Part shown: one piece after another, positions 11,343-31,235 of the stretch
Layout of the letters: each line of letters begins with the position of its first letter
Numbering within the stretch: the first letter of the stretch is position 1
Source: Volvox africanus
Taxonomy: Eukaryota > Chlorophyta > Chlorophyceae > Chlamydomonadales > Volvocaceae
Direction: 5' to 3'
Assembly (NCBI GenBank): GCA_030268105.1
Contig: BSDZ01000101.1
Location: 2,108,001 to 2,172,000 of the forward strand
Length of the DNA: 64,000 nucleotides
Translations under genes and position numbers: made by a program
The notes under the pieces: model-generated
Databases searched by the model: none
The model's input: the letters and a program-made list of their open reading frames with translations, nothing else
Told to the model about the DNA's origin: nothing

Positions 11343-14300
11343 TCAAGGCTGTCTCGAAGCTGCCACCGCGACGACGTCAGTGGCCGATGCGGCCAGCAGG
11401 CCCCCGCTGCCATCTCCACCAACGGTGCTCCCATCACACTGGAGTGGGGACACCGCATCCGCCCGCGCCACTGCCGCCAACAAGAGCTCCCAGAAGCCCT
11501 CCACATCCACCTTTAAGGCCACATTGACGTTAGCCGGTCGTCTGGATTGGCACCAAATGTCACATACGGTTTGGCCGTACGACAGGGACGAGCAGGTCTC
11601 CACGTCTACTCTCATGCGCCGGCACTCGAACAGGCCGGGCCTTATTATCCAGGCCACTGCCACGGGGTCCTGCGCGCAGACAGGCGTGTGTGTGTGTGTG
11701 TGTGTGTGTGTGTCAGCAATGTGGACGAGGGTCGGCATACGTCCGTGGGAATTTGAGGCTGTTGAGGCCTGAGGTTCAAGTGTACGAGGTCCACACGCTG
11801 CATAGCCCCTAACTAGCTTCCTATACTACCTGCACCTACCTGCGTACGTACCTATGCCTCCGAAACCGCATCAGCAGTTTAATGTCGCTATAAAGCCCGA
11901 ATAAGCCCCGAGTAAGCCCCGCGTAAGCCCCGAGTAAGCAAAGGCCCGAATCTCCGAAGAGGCGCGGCGCTCACATGTAGCGGCGGATACTCGAAGTGAA
12001 ATACCTCCCTGTACGACTCCGCGAAGAATAGAAGCAGCTGCTGAATGGTGTGACGAAAAGGGCTGATGGTGGGCGACAACATCGGCAGCCCCGCCGCCGT
12101 AGCTGCCGCTGCAGTTGAAGCCGCACTGCCACACCTCCCGCCCATGGCTTCGAGGACTTTGGGGGTGGCTAGGACGGTGTGAGTCACCTGTGCGGAGGTA
12201 TCGCGGTCCAAAGGGCCCGAGCGGTGCGGTGGTTTTGTATGTGTGTGTGTTGGGGAGGGGGAGAGAAGAGGCACCAAGGCACCGGGACAACAGCAAGCGA
12301 GGGATGTTGCGGGAGCGGTCTCAGAGTGACTCTCAATCCACTTTCCTTCTCCTTTCAGAGGTTAGAATTCAGATGAGGAAACCTGCGAGGGATTGAAGGA
12401 TTGAGGGACCCGTGAAGTGAAATGAGTGTGTTGATAAAGTGGTGATCCGATACTAGTGAGGCACTTTCACCTCCAACGATGCCGCCCTCCTCCTCACCCC
12501 TCCTCCTCACCCCTCCTCCTCATTAGCCCTCCTCCTCACCCCTCCTCCTCACCTCCAAGGGCACCATGGTTAGCGGCACTCCCGACTCAAAGACTATTTT
12601 GGCGGCCTCGGGCTGGGAGGGTCCAATCGGAAGAAAGGAGGTCGGGGTGTGGTGGTGTTGGAGGAGCAGCAAGAGCGGGTCCATGGGCGGGGGCAGGGGC
12701 GGCCGGCAGCATGAACCGACGATGTTAAAAGAGCTCCGAAACCCTGGAAATCACCCGATCAGTCTTTTGGCAACCCTGGAACCATCCATCATCACATGGT
12801 TTCACTATACCCGCATTTGTCGTGCCGTGTCGGGGATTCGAACGCTTTCCTGGCAATGCGACCGAGTGTTCAGTTGCACAAGGATTGGACCATGATGCAG
12901 ATAGCTAGCCACCTCCATTCTGTTGCAGAGTCCCATGCAGAGCTGTTCGTACACACACACGGTCACATACACACACGGTCACACACACACGGGCACACAC
13001 ACACACACAGAGGGGAAGCTGGACGAGTGAACTCACATCTGTTTGTATGTTGAACTCCATAACTGGACCTGCATGCCCGAATATCGGTTTATTGGTAAGT
13101 TGGTAAGTTGGTTCATTGGTTGTTGTCAGATCTCTCTCGGTGTGTTCGGTTCATTCGTAATGAGGACAGCCGATCCATTTTGGTCCTTTTCGCATTTCAT
13201 TGACTTATGTGGGGTTGACTACCCCCGGCCTTCCCTGACGCCACCCTGACCCAGCCATGGGTTCACGTGCCCCCTACATCGCCCGCCCCCACCCCTAACC
13301 CCCACCCCTACCCCACCCCGTGGATGGTGCCCCGCCGCGGCCCCCCTACCGCTTCACCCCAGACGTCACCTGTGTTTCCCACGCCCATGCAGCCCCCCAT
13401 GATGGCCACCTCCAGCCAGTCCACCACCTCCGGGTACACCGTGAACAGCAGCGCCGCATTGGTGAGTGCACCCGTGCAGACCAGCCTGCGCCGCAAGCAG
13501 GGGTGCTGGTTCACTCCTCTGGACCCTCTGAGTCACCCCTCCGACTCCGCATTTCGCTCTTGCAAAGGCCGCTGCACGTACACTTTTGGCGATTAAGTCA
13601 AATCACCATTACGAGCAAACGCATGCAGGTTGTGCACACTTTCTGCTGCTAGGCACTTTCGTCGCCGAATGTCACCCGCAGCTCTTTGGTCCTAACTAGA
13701 GGCCTGAAGCGCTCTACCGAGAGCGAGAGACCTCTCCTTACCTGGGCTTACCTGACCCTCCGCGCTCCGATGGCACGAACTTCCCCAACAGCCGTTTTCC
13801 TTATCGCGCCTGCTGCCCCTTGCGGCGCCGGCTCCTCCGCCGTGTACACTGCATCCGCCGGGCCCTGCTGCTTCGCCACCGGCACCTTGGGACGGCCGTC
13901 ATCGCCGCTGCGGCAGCTGTCCCGAGACCCTCCAGCAGCGACCCCACCGTCACCGCCACTGCCAACCCCACCGTCACCCCCATCTCCATCTCCATCTCCA
14001 CCGCTGTGGTTTTCATACAGTTGCAGCTCTTCGTACGCAGCTGCAATAGCGGCGAACATCACGTTGACGGCCTTTCCTGGCAGCGGCTTGCGGGCGCTGC
14101 GAGGCAGCAGGCGGCCTCCCCCCGGCCCGTCTAACCCCGTTTCTCCGTGTATCTCCGGACACAGGAGAGGCGACCGCATGAGGGGCCGCGGCTGGCCGGC
14201 GACGACACCTGCACCATGGAAGGGCTTAGGGCGGGGTGGTAAATGTGGGGCTCTGTGCTGACGAAGTCGCAATCCTCATGGAGATAAGCATGAGACGCGC

Positions 14301-14862
14301 ATGCGAGAACGACTGCGGCTTTACGTCACACTATGTATGTATAGGATCAGGAAGCCGAAGGCAACAAGTTGGGGCGTTAACTGCCGTGCCGTACCGTGCT
14401 ATGCCCCGGGCACGCAGACCTGAAGTGGGCGTTACATCACAACGGCCGTTCGTCCGGTTCGCCGTTCGCTTATTAGCTAACCTACCGATGTGGCTGAGGC
14501 CCAACGCGTCCAGGACATCCAGCGCGTTTTGAGTGACCTTTGCCAGTGTCTGATTGCCGCCAATAGTGCTAATTCCTAGCAGATGCAGACCTGGCGTGTG
14601 ACCTGCGAAGACAGATCCGGCAAGAATCTGCGGTTGAATCCAGGGGTAGTATATAGGATATATGTAGCGGTATCAATATGGGGATTAGCAGAGCTACATG
14701 CGGAGCTGCAGGTATTACTTGAAGATGAGACGTTATGTACAGGAGCTAATACATATATAAGATTCTGAACTATAAAAACAACCACTAACCTGCTAAAAGA
14801 ATAGCCGTGGCATCATCGTGACCTGGATCGCAGTCCAGCCAAACCGGAATAGGGTGTTCCAT
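11343..14862 (-). CDS. Inosine-uridine preferring nucleoside hydrolase
   Basis: Hydrolyses the N-glycosidic bond of ribonucleosides to base plus ribose (purine/pyrimidine salvage; probably cytosolic, no signal peptide seen). Eight exons, minus strand, in order: 14790-14862, 14486-14602, 13752-14208, 13370-13485, 13037-13068 (a 32-nt microexon), 12553-12612, 11975-12187, 11343-11669. All phases agree, giving 464 residues. Family landmarks: PVWLDCDPGHDDA (residues 6-18, the calcium/ribose-binding Asp cluster), LLGISTIGGN, PEIHGETGLDGP (about 81-92), CTGALTN, VAIMGGCMGVGN, VMEFNIQTD|PEAAKIVFESG, PLLH-type ending PPLH|DPVAVAW, and a C-terminal RMRVDVETCSSLSYGQTV block. It starts at the ATG just before PIPVWLDCD, where homologues start. 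Odd: residues about 128-215 are an extra Gly/Asp/Ala-rich insert just before CTGALTN, making it longer than the usual 310-370 residues. Confidence 0.92.
11687..11711. repeat. (GT)n microsatellite in an intron
   Basis: A GT/CA run just upstream (in gene sense) of the last exon of the nucleoside hydrolase. On the gene strand it is a CA run near the splice acceptor. Confidence 0.9.
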
Positions 14863-15793
14863 CAGGACCTTCTTCCCGATCGCAGCCTCGGCCGCAGCGG
14901 ATGTAGGATAGTCAGTTGCAACGCGTTATTGACATATCGGTGTTCCGCGAATTCAGATTTCAAGATTGGGACTTGGATGCCCTGTAAGAAGCGGTTGGTC
15001 TCGTCCAAATTGCTCGTTAGATTTTGAAATTTCCACTGCAGGTAGCGAGTTATTTAAGTCTGAATCGCTCTTGTTTAATTATATTTTACAGATATATGAA
15101 ACAAACACATTTTACAGATATATGAAACAAACTTTCCGGAAAATCGGTGCCGAACCAGACATCATTAACTAGGGTTGGGTTTCGCGTAGGAGGACGCTGA
15201 GGTATATCCTGGTTTGTCCTGCTTAATTTTGGATACAAACAAGTTTGATTCTTGTTACTTTAGCTATATAACGAGCGAATTGATGGCCGTCAGTAGTACT
15301 GGCTGAGCCCTCAAGATACCAATGTGACGATGAGCCTCAGACCGTTCCAGACCTCAGTCGGCCTGTGCTGCTGCCGGCTGTGGTGATGTGATCACCAACA
15401 GCAGTGTCCGCTGACGGGTGCTTTATCTTATTCATGATGCGTGGTGATTACTATCACGCACCTACCATACCATGCCAACCCCGTGGGCGATTGCAGCTTT
15501 CCATTTAAGTGATAGCCCGCCGAGCAGGTCCAGAAGTATGTCCACGCTCTGAACTTGCACTCAGAATAGTCTTTTCGCCATATGTTGAACGGTAAGCAGT
15601 ACACTGAGCAATAACGCACCTCAGTATGTCACGACATAGAGCCGTCCCTTAGACACATGTAGTGCCGTTACATCACGCATCATCACAACGTTGCTATGTC
15701 ATGCACCGATGAGTCCACACCCCCAGTGTCGTGGACGCAGCGATGCCGTTCGCTGCACATGACAGCTAGCGAGGAACCGTACTTCCGGTGTGG
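14863..15793. other. Upstream region of the hydrolase gene
   Basis: Presumed promoter side of the minus-strand nucleoside hydrolase. Nothing recognisable as a core promoter motif was seen. A 26-bp direct duplication (ATATATGAAACAAAC core) lies at 15084-15133. Confidence 0.4.
15084..15133. repeat. 26-bp tandem duplication
   Basis: Two adjacent copies of a unit containing TTTTACAGATATATGAAACA. Confidence 0.85.
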
Positions 15794-16722
15794 CACTTCA
15801 GGGCTGTGTCCTACGGGGAAGAAGGGCAAATCATCTGAGTGCTGGATTATTGCCCAACCGCAGCGTGATCCAAGGTTGCTGTGTTAAGGCGTGCAAGGGG
15901 GGTGAGACTCTTGGACACCTCCTTCAATCACTAAATCCACTTGGGTGCACTCAGCAACAGCGGCAACAGCAACAGCACAGTGAGCAATTGACCCTGTCGG
16001 TGATGGGGCGTCGCGCCGCGCAGTCACCTACTCCTCCAAGCTCCGTCCCGGAACTCTATTGGCAGCTAATCAGGGTGATCAGTCCTGATAGCGCCTTTAT
16101 TAGGCTGATCTATTGGCGGCCTGGGCAGATGCGCGGAATGTGAACTACTGTAAGAGTCTGTTTAATATTGTTACAATAGCTCAATTCAGAACAGTCTATA
16201 TCGACCAGGCGAAGCGCTTCCAACGGGAAGTCTCGGCTTAGGTATCAGCAAGAGATCACCGAAACGTACGGCTCTTGGATCCAGCAACGACCAACTGTCA
16301 TTCACGCGAATCAGCAGCTGTCGGAACTGGCGTTTCCTAACCGCTCTTTCGCCAGAATTGTCACGCCATCAACGGTGCATGACACACGCACTAGTTGTGT
16401 CTCAGGCACCAGCCCTAATGAACCAGTATTGGGGTGCTTCACACTGGTCCTACTCTTCCTCACCCACCAGTTGCTCGTCCAGGGGCAACTCCCACGTGCC
16501 TACTGTACTGTCGTCCGTGGCTGGACGGGTCGGTTGTTCACCATGCTCTTGCATGCGGTCATGAGTGCACTTAAGTGGATTAAGTGATTGAAAGAGGTTC
16601 GCAAGAGTCCCACCCTCCTTGCACGCAAGTAACCTTGGATCACACCGCATTTGGGCAATAATCCAGCACTCTGATGATACGTGATTTGCCCTTCGTCCGT
16701 GTGGAATGCAGCCCTGAAGGTG
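15794..16722. mobile_element. Fold-back (long inverted repeat) element
   Basis: The outer ends CACTTCAGGGCTG (15794) and CAGCCCTGAAGGTG (ending 16722) are inverted relative to each other. They lead into arms of about 200 bp with roughly 85% identity by eye, with shared words such as AGTGCTGGATTATTGCCCAA, GTGATCCAAGGTT and ACTCTTG...CAATCACT.AATCCACTT. The arms flank a unique centre of about 500 bp. No transposase frame is visible in the centre. A target duplication was not evident. It is consistent with a non-autonomous fold-back/TIR transposon. Confidence 0.75.
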
Positions 16723-16732
16723 TTTTTATACA

Positions 16733-16824
16733 TGTAGTATCCTGGGGTACCTACGTGTAGTGTCAAAGATTGAGCCGCAGACGGTCATCTTCCCTTTGTA
16801 GGCCGACACAATAGAGATACAACA
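16733..16824 (-). mobile_element. Family C MITE with intact ends and TSD
   Basis: A 92 bp reverse copy with ends TGTAGTATCC and GAGATACAACA, flanked on both sides by ATACA, a perfect 5-bp target-site duplication. It sits only about 10 bp from the outer end of the fold-back element. Confidence 0.85.
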
Positions 16825-18925
16825 ATACACACATGCCGAATAATGGGAGCCTCCCATTGGCCGATTGGTCCTCACACCGGCAAACGGGAAATTGGGTCGC
16901 GGGCACACATTGCGTGACTCTGTAGATGTGTCGCGTGGATTGCAAGATGGTGGTGGTGGGCACTGATGCCACTGGTCACCGGGATGGACTCCGTGTGTGT
17001 TGCTCGTGCACTGTGCTCCGTGTAATGCTCGGACACTGATGGCACGGAAACAAAAAACAAGCATAAGACACAACAAGTCTAAATTCGGCACTTGATACTC
17101 ACTTGTGACTCGTACGTTTACAGTGGCAAGAGGCTCCGGTTGTGTCAAAACGTTCTCTGGCGCAATAATATTTCTGAATACTGCTTGTCTAAAACCCTAA
17201 AACCCAAGGGGTTGCCAAGGGGAAGAACTGACTCGGAATCGGCGACCGTGTACTTTAGAAAGATCGTATTGCTTAAAACATAATATAACATAGATAACAT
17301 TGTTTTATAATTGGTAGGTTTTGCTCACATAGGTAGCTTCGAGAGCCAAGTGACAAAGCCGAACTTGGCCTCTGCACTCCTATGTACGTAGTCCCGCCTG
17401 CAAACGCAACCCCCCCATCGATTGTATGTACACAGATCTCTTCATGTGCTCGTTATTATCGGCATCGCCATATCCATCACGTGTACACGAGGGCAAGCTG
17501 TGCTGGCCTTGCTGACTTGATTGATCTATCGTTGAAGGTGGCATATAATGAAGCCCAAACTGAAATCAAAGTTACAGCGACATCAGGTGGTGAGAGGCGG
17601 CACAAATGTATGAAGCAACGTTTGGACGGACGTACGGCACACTGCCTTTGCTGCTAGCTGCATGCGTATGTGACAGGGTGAGGTTCCCACCCCTGCTTAA
17701 GACCACGTGCGCATGCGGTGATGGTTGACGGAAATATCTACGTTTGTAACAAGATAATGGCATACCGACGGACCCTAAAAATGGTTCATTTATCGGTTTC
17801 CAAATCCAACCCACATCCTAGCCAACCAACGAACAGCTGCGTGCTATGTTCCCCCTCCAAAATCTCCAAGCACAGGCGACGATCACGTTGACACGGTGTT
17901 CACATTCGGCGATCACATCGACACATCACGTTGACGAACAGCTAACTGAAAATAATTAACTCCGTCTCCGGCCTGGTAAAAGTAGGGGAAACCTCCCGGG
18001 CATTGATGCTAACGGACAATCTGATCTTAACCGGTTTATAACGGCCAACTAACGAGTATATCCTGGTAAAGTGAAGCGAGGCGTGGAGATTGGGAATCCA
18101 TTCAACTCAATTTGAATTTTTTTGTCAAATCGCTAAAATCATCAATGTATTATATATACTATTAATGTATGGATTGTAGAGATTACGCGCAAAAGCAGCA
18201 CCAATACTAGGGGGGACGCAGTACGGAACATGTAACCACCAACCTGTAACCATTAACTGTAGCATATGAAGATATCGTCAACGAGCGCCGACAGCTACAA
18301 TCTTGGTGACACACGCAGCTTACCAATACTTATCAATATTCTATTTTTTACACAGTAACATATGAGCCCCAGTATTTATAGATGATCACATACGTACGGG
18401 CGGCTTTATGTAGGGATGGATAGAAGTACTACAGCTGTTACAGCTGCTGGGTACACATGCATCTTGCTTGTGCCTTGCCATCTGATGATCACCTGCCCAG
18501 AGATATGCCCATATGCATGTATACACACACAACCACACATACAATTGAACAACACCAAAGTATTCATCTCGATGCCTGACAGCAAGTTATCGTCTAAAGG
18601 CAACACACCCACTCTATCTGACTGGACATACATTTCAAATAATTAACCCTACCTGCCTGCTGCTCATTGCCCACTCCAGTGCCAGTGCAACAGCCATCAC
18701 GCACACAACAGTACTTCCTTTGTCACCCATTGTTTGCTTACGTTATACATACTGCTGTACATCGCAATAATGGCCGGTTACCACCATCTCCGCCTCCACA
18801 TCCCGGCCTCCCCCATAATCCGGGGCGGCCCACCCAGACACACAAACACATACGCCTCGACCCCGCCTCCACGTATTACTTACTTCCCATATTATAATTA
18901 TCGCCCTGACGGTCGTCAATATTTT
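16825..18925. other. No supported gene
   Basis: Only short open frames with no credible splice-site pairs or conserved motifs. It probably includes the 3' flank of the minus-strand gene that ends at 18926. Confidence 0.4.
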
Positions 18926-20731
18926 TTAAATATTCGCCACCGGATTGATGTAAAGCGGCCTCGGGTGCGCCGCTGGGGGCGGTGACAGTGGCGGCACCGC
19001 TGACAACCGAGGGTAAGGTACTGCTGCTGCTGCCGCCGGCGCCGCACCGCCGCCACCGCTGCAGCCGCCGCCACCACCCGTTGCTCCGCCAGGTCCCCGG
19101 GCCACGTACGGGGAGCAGCGGAAGGGGTCCTGGAGGGGCCCTCCGTCGTGGAGGGCTTTGCAAGTGAGCATCGCCCAGAGATATGGCGCCCAGATTTGAA
19201 GATCTGGGGACACACGGCAACGAACAATCAGTATAAAGGAACGAACGAACGAAGTATAGCAGTAGTAAGGCCACGTAGGTGCGGAAGTAGGCGATTGATC
19301 GAGTTGCGGTGGGCAAACACATACCCCAGGTATGTGTGTATATACGTACATATAATATCTGAAGTAAAGGAGTCAAACGCAAATAGCTCGGTTACTTGCT
19401 CTTATCGCCCTTATCGCCGTTCAAAATGACATTGGCACCATAGGTAGTGTAGTAGTTGAGTAATGCCGCAATCAAACGCCTCTACCTCGAGATGCTGAGA
19501 AGGTGTTTCTTGCATGCACCTTACATATCGTGGAAGCGTGTACGTGCCGTACGTGTACGACTACTACAGGTCGGGTGGTATCTGGTTCGGTGCGTTCACC
19601 ATCAAGGTGGGTCACAGGCGGCGTACGGGGGGGGGGGAGGGGGGGACTCACAGTATTTCGGATCGCTCATGAAGCTGACGGTCGGAGCCTTGGGCGGGAA
19701 GGCCGCTGCGTGCAAGTTATAAGTGAAATGGACAGGGAGGGAGGTGGTCAGTCGGGGGGCTAGGTGGGTTCGTTCGTTCATTCGCTCTGGTAGGAGCACC
19801 TGGCGGGGCTCATCAGACTTTCAATCGCTCCTAGTAGTAGGCTCAGCAGTTCATTCCCTTCTCAATATCTAAGAGTGCAGCCGCCTGGATGGCCTGGATG
19901 GGACTTCAGTCACCACCAAGTCTTGTCCACTCACTCACTCGCTCACTCACTCGCTCACTATAATGGCATGTAGGTTGTCTGCCAAAACGGCCTCTCTCGA
20001 GATGCTAGCTGCGTGTGTGCGTGCTTTCAGCACCTTCCTTCTATCATTTATTATTATCTTACACGACACACTGTGTCGTGTATGTGCCGTACACATTGTA
20101 CGACTGTAGGACATACATGATGCCCTAACGCACCGGCAAGGTAGGGGCTTCCGCCGACAGTGTTTCTGCGGCCGCCGCCGGCCCCTACACACCGCCTTTG
20201 GAGATCTTCTCTGAATCCAGGGAAGGCCAACTTCCGGAACACCCCCAGCGGCACCTCCTCCCCGAAGACGTTCATCCAGGAGTTTGGAGCGGAGATCAGC
20301 GACAACCTGATGATGCGGTGATGAGGACAATATTGGGGTGTAGCATGTATTAACACGCAACATTTAAATCCATGAGCAAGGGCTTTCATACTGTGTTTTA
20401 CCAAGTATGTCGCGTAGATATACATTGCATCAAAATATATCATATAATTACCTATAATGAATATTACCTATAATGAATTAATTTGAGTTACATTAAATTT
20501 AATTACATTACAATTTAGGAAATCAATTTGGGAATTTACTAAGGACAGCGCTTCATAGGACAGCAAAGTACGTAGTGAAGAAGTGTTTGGTGAACGACGA
20601 GATGGATTGGCCGCACCTACCAGCTCCGTCGTCGTACGGGGTCCACAAGGTCCACGCAGTCCATCATAAAGGGTCGGTCCCAAAGCCACATCAGCGCATC
20701 CAGACGCAGGTGATCCAGCTTGGGGGACAAC
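18926..20731 (-). CDS. Unidentified protein, C-terminal exons
   Basis: Four minus-strand exons form a consistent model: 20621-20731 (KLDHLRLDALMWLWDRPFMM...DLVDPVRRRS), about 20191-20306 (LISAPNSWMNVFGEEVPLG...FPGFREDLQRR), 19652-19705 (AFPPKAPTVSFMSDPKY) and 18926-19203 (LQIWAPYLWAMLTCKALHDG, DPFRCSPYVARG, then a Gly/Ala/Pro-rich tail and stop). Acceptors and donors are canonical. The exact donor of the second exon is uncertain: GT occurs three times in a row at 20187-20192, and only the middle one keeps phase with the next exon; alternatively a small exon near 19970-20010 intervenes. The N-terminus is not found and should lie at higher coordinates, towards the TAATA array. I do not recognise the family. 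Confidence 0.6.
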
Positions 20732-21379
20732 CTGGGTGGCAAATTATATACATATACATATACATATGATATGATATTAACATAATATAATATAAGGGAG
20801 GGAGCCAACGATATCGGCGGTATCAGGTATTGGATATCGGGTGGTATATCCAAGGAGACACCCCGACCACGGCGGACACCCAATCGGCGTTCCCGGCAAA
20901 CCAACAACCACCCCAACCCACCCCAGGACATGGACTGCGATGGGAAGGAGTACAGCCCCCCCACCGGGGAAACCCAAGCATGATAATGCCCAGAGGTAGC
21001 AGGAGAGAGGTCTTTCCTTTTTGTGCAGTGCAGGTGTCTGCTGGGCCAGCTTTGGGTGGGGCCGGAAGGCTTTCTAGGGGGGCGCCAGTTTGGCTTGTCA
21101 TCCCCCCCTCCGCCTCTTGTTGGGTTCTTCCGGCTCGGCTGTGTAGGAGTGTGCTTTCCTGCTGCTGTTTCTCGTCTGAAGGGATCTGTGAGTGTCTGTC
21201 AGGCTCTTGCCAGGTCAGTTTCGGGTTAGAGGAGAGGGTTCTCCGTCCTTTGAGCAGCTAGGTGTCCCCCGTTTTCTGTTGGGCCCTTCTGTGATTTCTT
21301 GGTGGCCCTGAGTGCTCTGTGAGTGGCCAGGCGAGAGCCTGTGAGGGCTCGCTGGCCCAAGTGAGAGGGGGAGCACGTG

Positions 21380-21488
21380 GCAGGACAGACAGACAAAGCC
21401 ACGTGTTCCTCCCCTGCGCTGTGGCTCAGTCCGGTCAGGACCCCCGGTGCTCGTCTTTGGAGGGCGAGTCGCCCACAGTGTAACACCC
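21380..21488 (-). repeat. Family A dispersed repeat beside TAATA array
   Basis: Reverse copy whose left terminus (GGGTGTTACACTGTGGGCGA on the minus strand) ends within a few bases of the long TAATA array. It shares an extension (AGACAGACAAAGCCACGTG) with the copy at 24182-24331. Confidence 0.85.
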
Positions 21489-21494
21489 ATAAAT

Positions 21495-21724
21495 ATAATA
21501 TAATATAATATAATATAATATAATATAATATAATATAATATAATATAATATAATATAATATAATATAATATAATATAATATAATATAATATAATATAATA
21601 TAATATAATATAATATAATATAATATAATATAATATAATATAATATAATATAATATAATATAATATAATATAATATAATATAATATAATATAATATAATA
21701 TAATATAATATAATATAATATAAT
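21495..21724. repeat. (TAATA)n pentanucleotide array
   Basis: About 230 bp of almost perfect TAATA units. It is the reverse complement of the array at 22339-22930. It is followed by TTTTAGGGTTTAA and CTAGGGTTTAAC, which resemble plant-type telomere units. Confidence 0.97.
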
Positions 21725-22131
21725 CTTAGAGTTTTAGGGTTTAATTAACTAGGGTTTAACTTAATTAATATTATACTATATTATATTCTCATTATATCTT
21801 CTTTATATAGTAAATATTATATTACATTACATATGTATTATATGTATTATAAATGATAGGTGGTCCACTACACAGTATGCAGCAGGCATGTTGGGAGCAG
21901 GCTATCTACGAGGTGAGGAATTCTGCGATGGCGATAGCTTGCCATCACAGACAAAATACATTGATAGTACGGATAGAGAGGTACCAAGGAGCAGAAGAAT
22001 CGACCATTTGCAACAGTGATTCTTTGCTAATACCGATATATTACGCTATTCGTCTAATACGAGCATAAAAATGGAATACAATTATGACTCTGACTCTGAC
22101 TCTGATTATGATTACATTGTTATGATTACAC

Positions 22132-31235
<9,104 letters not shown>

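Noticed and set aside
11083..11772. Long plus-strand frame over the nucleoside hydrolase
   Set aside because: It lies antisense to exons and introns of the well-supported hydrolase gene and shows no conserved motif.
21727..21757. Telomere-like TTTAGGG motifs
   Set aside because: Only two or three degenerate units. Not a telomere, and too short to call an interstitial telomeric array.
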